64,000 bases of DNA from Granulosicoccus sp964594905 (lineage in GTDB: Bacteria; Pseudomonadota; Gammaproteobacteria; Granulosicoccales; Granulosicoccaceae), in assembly GCA_964594905.1 (NCBI GenBank), contig CAZQOI010000001.1, positions 1 through 64,000 on the forward strand, written 5' to 3'. Numbering within the stretch: the stretch's first letter is position 1; the number at the start of each line of letters is the position of its first letter. Below, in pieces: positions 54,032 through 62,081 of the stretch. A model generated the notes under the pieces. It searched no databases, was not told where the DNA came from, and saw only the letters and a list, made by a program, of their open reading frames with translations. The translations under genes were made by a program, and so were the position numbers.

Positions 54032-55102
54032 TTAGTCTGTTGATTGTTTGGCCTGTTGTTCCTTAATCGCCCAGACGATATGTTCTTCAACCATGGCGTT
54101 GAACTGCCCTAGCTTTTCTTCCAGCACTGAGGCGATAGCTTCGTTATAGGGTGCGTTACCAAGTGCAACTGCAATATTTCTTTGCCAACACTCATAGCCG
54201 ATACGTCTGATTGCTGAACCTTCAAACCGATGATTGAACTCGTTTTCTGTCCAGGCAAACAGGGATAACAACGAAGCTTCATCTAAATTATGTCGGATAT
54301 CGAAATCGTCCAGCTTTGTTGGTGAACTGAATTTGTTGAATGGGCACACTAACTGGCAATCGTCACAGCCATAGATCCGGTTACCCATCGCGCGTCTGAA
54401 TTCTACCGGGATCGAATCACGCAACTCTATGGTCAGGTATGAGATACACCGCCTGGCATCAACACGATATGGAGCCACGATGGCGTCGGTTGGGCAGGCT
54501 TGAATACAGGCGGTACATGATCCGCAATGTTCGGTAGTTCTTGGCGGATCGATTGGTAAGGGTAGGTCAGTGTATAGCTCGCCGAGGAAAAACCAACTGC
54601 CTGCGTTTTCGACTAACAGGTTGCTGTGTTTACCAATCCAGCCCAGTCCAGCTTTTTCTGCAATCGCTTTTTCGAGCACCGGTGCGCTGTCAACAAACAC
54701 GCGATAGCCGAATCGACCTATCTCCCCACTGATTTGATCAGCAAGTTTTTGCAGCTTTTTGCGTAGCACCTTGTGATAATCGCGACCTAATGAGTAACGC
54801 GACACATAGCCAAGCTCTGGGTCGCTCATCACAGAGAACGCATCGCGTGCTTTTGGAGGGAAGTAGTCCAGGCGGACAGATATTATCCTTATAGTTCCGG
54901 GTTCCAATTGCGCGGGCCGACTTCGCTTTGTTCCGTGGCGTTCCATATACTGCATGTCGCCATGAAAACCATCGGCTAACCAATTCAGTAAATGAGTTTC
55001 GTGTTCGCCAAGGTCGGTATCGGTAATCGCGCAGTCTTGCAACCCGAGTTCTTTGGCCCAGTGTTTGATACTGGTAGCTAATTCTTGAAGATGCTCGGTC
55101 AT
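54032..55102 (-). CDS. queG: epoxyqueuosine reductase QueG
   Basis: QueG reduces epoxyqueuosine to queuosine in tRNA using cobalamin and two 4Fe-4S clusters. The ferredoxin motifs CGSCTACIQACPTDAI and CDDCQLVCPFN carry the eight Cys. VDSAPVLEKAIAEKAGLGWIGKHSNL is a family signature, and a C-terminal HEAT-like tail follows. Length 356 is normal. Its need for B12 links it to the B12 uptake operon at 30 kb. Confidence 0.95.
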   Translation of the reverse strand: MTEHLQELATSIKHWAKELGLQDCAITDTDLGEHETHLLNWLADGFHGDMQYMERHGTKRSRPAQLEPGTIRIISVRLDYFPPKARDAFSVMSDPELGYVSRYSLGRDYHKVLRKKLQKLADQISGEIGRFGYRVFVDSAPVLEKAIAEKAGLGWIGKHSNLLVENAGSWFFLGELYTDLPLPIDPPRTTEHCGSCTACIQACPTDAIVAPYRVDARRCISYLTIELRDSIPVEFRRAMGNRIYGCDDCQLVCPFNKFSSPTKLDDFDIRHNLDEASLLSLFAWTENEFNHRFEGSAIRRIGYECWQRNIAVALGNAPYNEAIASVLEEKLGQFNAMVEEHIVWAIKEQQAKQSTD

Positions 55103-55126
55103 TGTGCGAACACCTTAACGCAAGTG

Positions 55127-55903
55127 TCACCCAGGCGTGTCCAGGAAGTGACCGTTCTTGTAGTAGATGACCGTACCCGCAATTCCGCCCCACGCCTGCC
55201 ACGATGTTTCAGGGTTGCGCAACCAGCAACCTTGATTGTACGTGCCAAGTTCATCATGCACGGATCCCTTGAGAACCAACAACTCCTCTCCGCGTGGATC
55301 AAGCCGCGGGCGAAAGCTTGTGGCTTCGTTCCAGCGAATCAGCATGACATTGCCAGTGCCATGACCGTGCAAGGGTAGAACCTCTGTACCCTCTGTCGGG
55401 CCAGGTAGCCAACTGTCAGGATCGTCTGTTCCAATATGGCGTTGTTCAGTATCTGTTTGGAGCATTTGGCCAGCGCTGACGTAGAGCTGAGCTGCACGAT
55501 CGTTTTTCGCGTGCAAATTCAGATTTTGCTTGGTTTCGGCAACAGCGATTGGTAAACGAAGATAATGGCCTTCGTCAAAGAGTTCCTCGCGTGTCGCGAT
55601 AAAGCCTTGCTCGATAAGAATTTCAAGTGGATGGTTTTCACCCAGATTCGCTGTTGTGCAATTCTCGAGCAGTCTTACTTGAGCGGTGAGCAGCGGTGTC
55701 TGACGGTTGTCGAATTCAAGAATGCGAATTTGCAAACCTTGAATATGGGTCGGCAGCCAATCCGCCATCTCAGCACACAACACCACTCTCTGATCGAAAT
55801 CCACATTGATGAGCTCCTCCGGTGGAATAAACCACCAGGGGAGTATCTGCAAACTTGGTTCGGGCAGGGCCCGCTTTTGTGGTTGTTCGATCATTGGCAG
55901 CAT
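55127..55903 (-). CDS. ChrR-like cupin protein
   Basis: The 258-residue protein has two cupin units. The C-terminal one shows GEELLVLKGSVHDELGTYNQGCWLRNPETSWQ-like parts (EELLVLKGSVHDE, YNQGCWLRNP), typical of the ChrR anti-sigma cupin family. An N-terminal cupin has EILIEQGFIATREE. ChrR binds zinc and controls an ECF sigma factor, but no sigma gene is adjacent, so regulatory function is open. ATG 55894 (MIEQPQ) is an alternative start. It is divergent from lexA and reads away from the lexA operator. Confidence 0.7.
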   Translation of the reverse strand: MLPMIEQPQKRALPEPSLQILPWWFIPPEELINVDFDQRVVLCAEMADWLPTHIQGLQIRILEFDNRQTPLLTAQVRLLENCTTANLGENHPLEILIEQGFIATREELFDEGHYLRLPIAVAETKQNLNLHAKNDRAAQLYVSAGQMLQTDTEQRHIGTDDPDSWLPGPTEGTEVLPLHGHGTGNVMLIRWNEATSFRPRLDPRGEELLVLKGSVHDELGTYNQGCWLRNPETSWQAWGGIAGTVIYYKNGHFLDTPG

Positions 55904-55961
55904 AGTGCCATTTCAGGGCACCCAACGGTTAACGGCAGATTTGCTCAAAAACCGTTGAACT

Positions 55962-56004
55962 TTCTCTAAACGTTCTCTATCCTATAAGGAGAATATTTGG
56001 AGAA
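55962..56004. promoter_or_regulatory. nested palindromic operator upstream of lexA
   Basis: Four half-sites lie here at 11-base spacing: TTCTC at 55962 and 55973, GAGAA at 55989 and 56000. Both outer and inner pairs share the same centre of symmetry, 55983. Each arm reads about TTCTCYAAAYRTTCTC. A TATAAG sequence near the centre may be a promoter -10 element. The half-sites end five bases before the lexA GTG. The sequence differs from the E. coli SOS box (CTGT-N8-ACAG). I infer it is the autoregulatory LexA site. Confidence 0.75.
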
Positions 56005-56009
56005 CGTCT

Positions 56010-56762
56010 GTGGAAGCAAATCCTCCCTTAACCCATCTGGAAGCCCGAGTACTAGCCGCAATCGAACGTTACATCCGCGCTGAAGGTGTGGCCCCGACTA
56101 TCGCTGAGCTGACGGCAAATTTGCGGCTTAAATCAAAGGGTACTGTGCACCGCTATGTCCAATCATTAATCGCCAAGGGGCGGTTGGAGCGGCACGGAAA
56201 CGGCTGGCGTGGGCTGCGCATAGTTGGTTTGGCAATGCCCGACGCATCGTCAAAAGTGCGCCGTTTGCCACCACCGGAGAATGGTGGCTCCTTGAGCCAT
56301 TTATCACCGGTCAGCCGCGAAGGTAATGTCAGCGATCCGGTTCAGTTACCGGTCGATCGACCAGTTGGCGGAGATAATGGTGGAGAATTTCTGATTCCCT
56401 TACTGGGTCGTATTGCCGCAGGTCAACCTATCGAAGCGATCGAGGACGCAAATTACCTGGATCTGGCAGCCTTTTTCATCGGTCCGGATCGATACGCTTT
56501 GCGCGTTAGCGGCGAGTCAATGATAGATGTCGGTATTCTCGATGGCGACACAGTTATCTTGCGTAAACAGAACACAGCCAAAACTGGCGACATAGTTGTT
56601 GCATTGATCGATGAACAGGAGGCGACATTGAAACGCCTGGGCAACACCCGCGACGGTACTGTGGAGCTTATCCCTGAGAATGAGTCGATGGCTACTATGC
56701 GTTACAGTGCTGCGCGTGTCAGCTTTCAGGGCGTGCTGGTAGGGCAGTTACGCAGTTACTGA
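56010..56762 (+). CDS. lexA: LexA-family repressor, variant DNA-binding domain
   Basis: The 250-residue protein has a winged-helix domain (1-70), a linker, and the S24 autoprotease. The cleavage region LLGRIAAGQP holds the Ala-Gly bond, Ser is in VSGESMIDVGILDGD, and Lys is in ATLKRLGN. The recognition helix reads SKGTVHRYVQSLIAKGRL, not the E. coli form SPNAAEEHLKALARKGVI, in line with the non-E. coli operator upstream. The GTG start at 56010 lies after AGAACGTCT; the ribosome site overlaps the operator. It should repress SOS genes until RecA-triggered self-cleavage. Confidence 0.9.
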   Translation: MEANPPLTHLEARVLAAIERYIRAEGVAPTIAELTANLRLKSKGTVHRYVQSLIAKGRLERHGNGWRGLRIVGLAMPDASSKVRRLPPPENGGSLSHLSPVSREGNVSDPVQLPVDRPVGGDNGGEFLIPLLGRIAAGQPIEAIEDANYLDLAAFFIGPDRYALRVSGESMIDVGILDGDTVILRKQNTAKTGDIVVALIDEQEATLKRLGNTRDGTVELIPENESMATMRYSAARVSFQGVLVGQLRSY

Positions 56763-56804
56763 CACTCGTTTCAGTTTATGCTTTTTTCAGCTGTCATCAG
56801 CCTT

Positions 56805-58661
56805 TTATTCAATGGCTGAATTAACAACTAGCTGTGCTGCCCTGTTGCGCCATTGAGTAGCTTTTTCAAGGTCTCCGTTCTCTTCGGTGATAAGCGCTGA
56901 ACGATTAAGAATATTCGCATCCAGAGGATTGAGCATCATGGCATTCTCCACTGACCGTTCAGAGCCTACAACATCACCAACAAGGTTCTGCGCCATTGCT
57001 AAAGTGATGTGCGCATAGCCGTTGTATGGTGATCTCTCAACGGCATCAGCCGCTGTTTGCAGCGTCAGTTTCGGATCAGTTGTGAATGTCGCAGACGGAC
57101 TATTGTCCAAACCTGTCAATACTTTCCAAGTGCGATAAACAATGGCTGTTTGGTTATTCGATTCGTTTTCTTCATAAAGTGACTGACAGGTGTGATTGGG
57201 TGAGACTACCTCGTCATTGTGTAAGTCGGCTGAAAAAGCTTCAACGTAGCAAGCCATTTCTTCAGTTTTGTTTTGTACATTGGCATCGTAGTCTCGTAGA
57301 ATCGGCCCGTTCGACTGCATCCATCGAGCAGCTGAATTTTGTACGGTGAAATAGTCTGCCTCTGATAACTCACTGTTAACTTGTGATTGCAAATTCAATG
57401 TTTCGTTAAAAGCCACTCGTGAACTTTCAGCCTGTATCAATTGAACATTGATGTCGCTACGGCCGGATGCTGTCGCGATGTGCAAGCGAATTCGATAGTC
57501 CTCAGGCCATCGCTGCGGCCCACCCACTTTGTCGTGCTGTCGATGAAGGTCGACGTGGTCGAATCGGGAAACGACCATGCTGACCGTATCGACGACTGAG
57601 CGCCCAAGCGGAGAGTCAGTGCTGAGATCAATACCCACAATTGTGAGTCTTTCAGGGCGTGGGCGAAATTCCGTTTCGATTTTGGAATCGTCGTTGACAG
57701 CTTTCAAAGGCATCGCAGCCCCAAGACGTGCATGTGTTTGTTCATTTTGTTTTTTGTCAAACTGTGCGGATATCCCAAACCAAATAAGTCCAGCGCATAC
57801 GGCAACTGCAATCGCAGATTTTGGAATGGCTTTCACTCTGTCCAGAATTCCAAGTCCTCCATGATTAGATGCAACCGGGGCTTCGTCACCATTCGTGCTG
57901 AGTGTGGTGTTATCCAACGCCGGTGTTTCATCTGAATTTTGGTCATTTGAATTTGCTTCGTGCAATTGAGTTTCAGTGTCAGCTGCAATCGTCAGGTTAT
58001 CTGGCGCCTGGCTGTGGAGTAAGGTTGGAACTGGGATCTGTTTGTTGATGTTCTCTGTTGCGAATTCGGGCTTTGCGTCAAGTACATCTCCAACAGCTGG
58101 ATTTTCAGTAGTTGTCGCTGTGTTGCTCTGATCACTTGGGTTGACTAAAGATGACACAGGGACTTGAGAAGTCGTCTTTGCTAACCCTCCAGTGTGAAGG
58201 TTGATATTTTTTTCTACTGTTGAAACTGTGTTGATTACACCAAGTGTAGGTGTGACAACGATTGAAGGATTCTCCGCTGGGGTTTGTGCAGGAATTTCCT
58301 GTTTAGCGAATTCTGAAAATTCGCGGTGAACAAAACGAGGCACATAAGACCCAGCCTTCATTTCGATAATGATTTCGATCTCAGGGTTTTTCTCGTAGTA
58401 GGTATCAAGCGATCCACGAAGCCTTTTCGCTAGAACTCTAACTGATGGGTCATTTTGTGGATCAAATGTTGCGGGTTTGCCAAGTGCATCGACAGCTACT
58501 GTGTAAGCTTTGATACGGCTTGGATCTTCGTATAGGGTTTGAGCCACTACGTACTTTAAAAAAGCTGACATTTGCGGCGCAGCTGCAAACTTGTCATCCG
58601 AGAGTACCGCGGCTAGAGCTTCCTCTACCTGACTGTTAGATATTGGATTTTGCATTGCCAT
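56805..58661 (-). CDS. membrane-anchored protein with N-terminal regulatory-type domain and TPR-like C-terminus
   Basis: The 618-residue protein starts with a domain (about 8-112) of a conserved type: VEEALAAVLSDDKF, SAFLKYVVAQTL, RIKAYTVAVDALGKP, FDPQNDPSVRVLAKRLRGSLDTYY. This domain is common in front of adenylate cyclase or TPR regions in proteobacteria and may bind DNA. A Ser/Thr/Asn/Pro-rich linker (115-280), one membrane helix (about 282-299) and a periplasmic part with TPR-like repeats (about 540-615, NGYAHITLAMAQNLVGD) follow. The layout resembles one-component CadC/ToxR-type sensors; no function is established. Confidence 0.72.
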   Translation of the reverse strand: MAMQNPISNSQVEEALAAVLSDDKFAAAPQMSAFLKYVVAQTLYEDPSRIKAYTVAVDALGKPATFDPQNDPSVRVLAKRLRGSLDTYYEKNPEIEIIIEMKAGSYVPRFVHREFSEFAKQEIPAQTPAENPSIVVTPTLGVINTVSTVEKNINLHTGGLAKTTSQVPVSSLVNPSDQSNTATTTENPAVGDVLDAKPEFATENINKQIPVPTLLHSQAPDNLTIAADTETQLHEANSNDQNSDETPALDNTTLSTNGDEAPVASNHGGLGILDRVKAIPKSAIAVAVCAGLIWFGISAQFDKKQNEQTHARLGAAMPLKAVNDDSKIETEFRPRPERLTIVGIDLSTDSPLGRSVVDTVSMVVSRFDHVDLHRQHDKVGGPQRWPEDYRIRLHIATASGRSDINVQLIQAESSRVAFNETLNLQSQVNSELSEADYFTVQNSAARWMQSNGPILRDYDANVQNKTEEMACYVEAFSADLHNDEVVSPNHTCQSLYEENESNNQTAIVYRTWKVLTGLDNSPSATFTTDPKLTLQTAADAVERSPYNGYAHITLAMAQNLVGDVVGSERSVENAMMLNPLDANILNRSALITEENGDLEKATQWRNRAAQLVVNSAIE

Positions 58662-58936
58662 ATGTCTCGATTTCCTAACGTTTATTAAAAACGAATAATT
58701 GATGTAGCGAATGTACGAGCAAATATGAAGCGCATCTCAGAAGTAATTAACCGTTACGATGAAAACAGAGAAAAGGAACTGGGTTAGATCCTTTCAGTTT
58801 GTTCGTATCGGTAATGGGTTTCTCTTACGAATTACTTGTTTCTGGGAGTAAGATGTTTGTAACACTTATTGATTTTAAATTAACCCTGCTAAATATCGCA
58901 GGTAAGTAAGTTTGAACGTTTTAAGGATGTTTTCGA

Positions 58937-58952
58937 TAGGTAAATCTACCTA
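58937..58952. repeat. 16-base palindrome, copy 1
   Basis: TAGGTAAATCTACCTA has perfect TAGGTA/TACCTA arms around AATC. It opens the first 79-base repeat and is repeated identically at 59016-59031, exactly 79 bases on. Confidence 0.8.
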
Positions 58953-59015
58953 CGTCATTTTTATAGTGAGTGCTTAACGTATTATTTTTGACGTGTTGTT
59001 TTTATGTTTAAAAAA

Positions 59016-59031
59016 TAGGTAAATCTACCTA
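59016..59031. repeat. 16-base palindrome, copy 2
   Basis: This is the identical second copy of the 58937 palindrome and opens the second tandem repeat unit. Confidence 0.8.
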
Positions 59032-59208
59032 AAGCATTATTGTAGTGAGCGTTTAACGTATGTTTTCTTGTCGTTTTATTTACGTCTAAAACAAGAAAAT
59101 AGTTTTTATGGATTGAAGTAACCATCGATAAAGTGGCGAGAACATAGGTTGCTTCACAATAGATCTATTTTGTGGGAATGCTCACTTTAGTTGACAATTA
59201 GTCGTTAA

Positions 59209-59877
59209 CTACGTGTCGTCGGCGGCTTCCTGACACTTGGATCCCTGGTTTCGTGTGCTGTTGACGTAGTCACTAACTTGTTCAACATATACCGTGTTAT
59301 TACTGGCAGGTTTTATCTGGTTCTTAAGCTCGTTGTTATCTGTAACACTAAGCCATGCAAGAGCTTCAACGCTATCCATAAGTACAGGCATTCGATGATG
59401 AACTGCTGATAATTTTTCATTAGCGCTTGTCGTAACAATGCAAGCACGTTCCATATCTGATTCATCAAGCGCTGGCTGTGAGATACCGGCGAATAGAAGA
59501 GCCGGCTCTGTCGCAGACCTTATAAGATACGGTGTCTTGGCCTTACCTTCTCGGCGCCACTCGTAATACCCCGTAACTGGTATGGCAATTCTGTGTACAC
59601 GAGCTAGTTCACGAAAAGTTGGTTTTTCAAAAAGACTTTCGCCGCGAGCGTTGATCAGTGGTGCGGCAGGTTTGCCGGGTCGGGCCCAAGGTGCTTTTAA
59701 CCCCCATTGCATTTGCCCATGAGTGGGTTTGCCATGAGAGTTAGCTACAACAACATCGAGTAGGCTGGTGGGCGCAACATTGAATCTTGGATCTCGAGAT
59801 GGCCAAACGTCCATGCCCAGCATCTCAAGCAATAATCTGACACCGTCGTTGTCTGATACATTGATTCGCCCACACAT
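59209..59877 (-). CDS. SOS-response-associated (SRAP, HMCES/YedK-like) protein
   Basis: From ATG 59877 the 222-residue protein begins MCGRINVSD, placing catalytic Cys at position 2 as required after Met removal. FNVAPTS (Asn), TGYYEWRREG (Glu) and VHHRMPVLM (His) complete the active site. SRAP proteins form a thiazolidine crosslink with abasic sites in single-stranded DNA. An upstream in-frame extension to 59961 would bury the Cys and is rejected. It is divergent from nth, another abasic-site repair gene, with 42 bases between. Confidence 0.93.
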   Translation of the reverse strand: MCGRINVSDNDGVRLLLEMLGMDVWPSRDPRFNVAPTSLLDVVVANSHGKPTHGQMQWGLKAPWARPGKPAAPLINARGESLFEKPTFRELARVHRIAIPVTGYYEWRREGKAKTPYLIRSATEPALLFAGISQPALDESDMERACIVTTSANEKLSAVHHRMPVLMDSVEALAWLSVTDNNELKNQIKPASNNTVYVEQVSDYVNSTRNQGSKCQEAADDT

Positions 59878-59919
59878 GATCACCGCCCTCGATACCCAAC
59901 CATTGGTTATATTGCGCTG

Positions 59920-60555
59920 ATGAACGCAAAAAAACGACTGGAAATTTTCCAACGCTTCCAAAAGGCTAACCCCAAACCTGAAACTGAGTTGGTCTATCGG
60001 AATCCGTTTGAACTGTTGGTTGCTGTTAGTTTATCGGCGCAGGCTACCGACGTCAGTGTAAACAAGGCGACCAAGGGCCTGTTCGCTGCCGCCGATACGC
60101 CTGAGGCGATGATCAAGCTGGGCGAGCGTGGCATTATTCGCCATATCAAGACCATCGGGCTTTACAACAACAAGGCTAAAAACCTGTTTGCTGCCTGCCA
60201 TATGTTATGCGATCTCCACAACGGTGAAGTGCCAGCGGAGCGTGAGGCGCTGGAAGCATTACCGGGGGTGGGTCGCAAGACCGCGAATGTCGTCCTGAAT
60301 ACAGCATTTCGTCAACCGACGATGGCTGTTGATACACATATATATAGAGTCTCGAATCGTACTGGTATTGCGCCGGGCAAAACGGTTCTTCAGGTTGAAA
60401 AGCAATTGCTCAAGCATGTGCCAAAGGATTATTTACTTGATGCCCACCATTGGCTGATCCTGCATGGGCGATATACCTGCCTGGCGCGAAAACCAAAGTG
60501 TCCGGATTGTCTGATTCAGGACCTGTGCGATTACCGGCCGAAGACGAAAAGTTGA
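59920..60555 (+). CDS. nth: endonuclease III
   Basis: Nth removes oxidised pyrimidines and cuts at abasic sites. The helix-hairpin-helix LPGVGRKTANVV has the catalytic Lys, VDTHIYRVSNR the catalytic Asp, and CLARKPKCPDCLIQDLC the 4Fe-4S ligands with C-x6-C-x2-C-x5-C spacing. Length 211 is standard. Its neighbour on the other strand encodes an abasic-site crosslinking protein. Confidence 0.96.
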   Translation: MNAKKRLEIFQRFQKANPKPETELVYRNPFELLVAVSLSAQATDVSVNKATKGLFAAADTPEAMIKLGERGIIRHIKTIGLYNNKAKNLFAACHMLCDLHNGEVPAEREALEALPGVGRKTANVVLNTAFRQPTMAVDTHIYRVSNRTGIAPGKTVLQVEKQLLKHVPKDYLLDAHHWLILHGRYTCLARKPKCPDCLIQDLCDYRPKTKS

Positions 60556-60608
60556 CCACCAGGGTGGATCAAGGCTAGGGTGGTTGGAATTTCAATGGTT
60601 CGACCAGT

Positions 60609-62081
60609 ATGTCTTCATCGGCGTCTCAGCGCGTAAATCAACCCGGCACCAGGGCTGTCAATGTGCCTGATTCCGGGACAGGTATCGTGAACCAGGCTGA
60701 TATTGACAGGCTGTTGCGAAGTGCTGCGATTCTGGTGGTCGATGATGAGCCCGGAATGCGTAACTTTCTCAAGCGTGCTTTGGAATCCCGATGTGCCTTG
60801 CTTGAGGTGGCAGCCAGTGCCGAAGAAGCAGAAGCTTTGCGCCTTAGGCTTCATTTTGACTTGATGCTGGTGGATATTCGATTGCCAGGTTTGTCCGGTC
60901 TTGAGTGGCTCAGCCAATTGCGGAATCGTGGTGTGCTGACTCACGTTATATACATGACCGCGTTCGCTGATCTCGAAATGGCTATTCTGGCATTGCGAAA
61001 TGGTGCTGATGATTTTGTGATGAAGCCATTTCGTATCGATCAGATGCTGCACTCGATGCAACGCACCTTGAGCCGTCATCAGATCGTTCGCGAAAATTCT
61101 CTTCTACGTCTGCAGTTGGATCAGTTGAAAAGTGATCAAGGCGTCGTTGGCAGTAGTGATGCCATAGTGCAAACCCTATCTATCGCCCAGCGAGTTGCGC
61201 CGACTCGATCTACTGTTTTGATTCAAGGTGAGACAGGCACTGGTAAGGAACTGATTGCTCGGACCATTCATGCGAATAGCAAGAGAACTGGCCCCTTTGT
61301 CGCCATCAATTGCGGCACGATTGCACCTGAGCTTTTCGAGAGCGAACTCTTTGGGCATATTAAAGGTGCATTTACCGGCGCTATGCAAACGCGTGATGGT
61401 TTGTTCGTTCACGCTGACAAAGGTACGGTTTTTCTCGATGAGATTGGCGAACTGCCCGCGTCAATGCAGGCGAAACTGCTGCGTGTTTTGGAAGAACGTG
61501 TCATACGCCCTGTCGGCGGTGAGCGCGAACTGCCTATTGATGTGCGCGTACTGGCTGCCACCAATCGGGATCTCAGTGTGCTTGCTGAGAATGGTGGGTT
61601 TCGCCGCGATCTCTTTTTCCGGCTTAATGTGCTGCCCTTGACCGTACCGCCACTTCGCGAACGCCTGGATGACCTTGAAAGTCTGGTGCACCATTTCATG
61701 GAGCAGTTAAGTCAGGATATGCGGCTAGCCCCGCTCGAACTGATGCACACCGATTGGCAGCGACTGATGGCGTATCATTGGCCTGGTAACGTTCGGGAAC
61801 TGCGAAATGTGATTGAACGTATGCTACTTCTCGGCAGATTGCCTGCAGATAGTTTACGTGTCGAGGTTGTCGAGCAAAGCGCGGTTCAAAGCGGTTATCC
61901 GCTCGACTGGAACGCAGAACGGGTTGAGCGTGCGCACATGGAGTCGGTGCTTGACTCGGTCAATAACAATAAATCAGCTGCCGCGCGCATTCTGGGTGTG
62001 TCGCGCAAAACGCTTGAACGTAAACAACAGCTGTGGGGTGGTAGCGACACAGCCGACAGCACTCCTGTCGCGACTAAATGA
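60609..62081 (+). CDS. sigma-54-dependent response regulator, NtrC type
   Basis: The 490-residue regulator has a receiver domain (about 38-155, VVDDEPGM and phospho-Asp 89 in LMLVDIRLPG), an AAA+ domain (about 170-405) with GETGTGKELIAR and the sigma-54 contact GAFTGA in HIKGAFTGAMQTRDG, and a Fis-type HTH (about 440-475, NNKSAAARILGVSRKTLERK). It activates sigma-54 promoters when phosphorylated. Its stop overlaps the kinase start (ATGA), making a two-component pair. Target genes are unknown. Confidence 0.94.
   Translation: MSSSASQRVNQPGTRAVNVPDSGTGIVNQADIDRLLRSAAILVVDDEPGMRNFLKRALESRCALLEVAASAEEAEALRLRLHFDLMLVDIRLPGLSGLEWLSQLRNRGVLTHVIYMTAFADLEMAILALRNGADDFVMKPFRIDQMLHSMQRTLSRHQIVRENSLLRLQLDQLKSDQGVVGSSDAIVQTLSIAQRVAPTRSTVLIQGETGTGKELIARTIHANSKRTGPFVAINCGTIAPELFESELFGHIKGAFTGAMQTRDGLFVHADKGTVFLDEIGELPASMQAKLLRVLEERVIRPVGGERELPIDVRVLAATNRDLSVLAENGGFRRDLFFRLNVLPLTVPPLRERLDDLESLVHHFMEQLSQDMRLAPLELMHTDWQRLMAYHWPGNVRELRNVIERMLLLGRLPADSLRVEVVEQSAVQSGYPLDWNAERVERAHMESVLDSVNNNKSAAARILGVSRKTLERKQQLWGGSDTADSTPVATK

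Larger units (their letters stand above)
58662..59208. repeat. AT-rich intergenic region with 79-base tandem repeat carrying 16-base palindromes
   Basis: This 547-base stretch has no credible gene. Two direct repeats start at 58937 and 59016, each about 79 bases and roughly three-quarters identical. Each opens with TAGGTAAATCTACCTA, an identical 16-base sequence with 6-base arms, followed by a conserved TAGTGAG and TTAACGTAT block. It lies upstream of the membrane-anchored regulator-like gene and downstream of the SRAP gene stop, so it probably controls the former. Confidence 0.7.

Noticed and set aside
59878..59961. 28-residue extension of the SRAP protein
   Set aside because: Catalytic Cys must be at position 2; the extension would block it and overlap the nth start.
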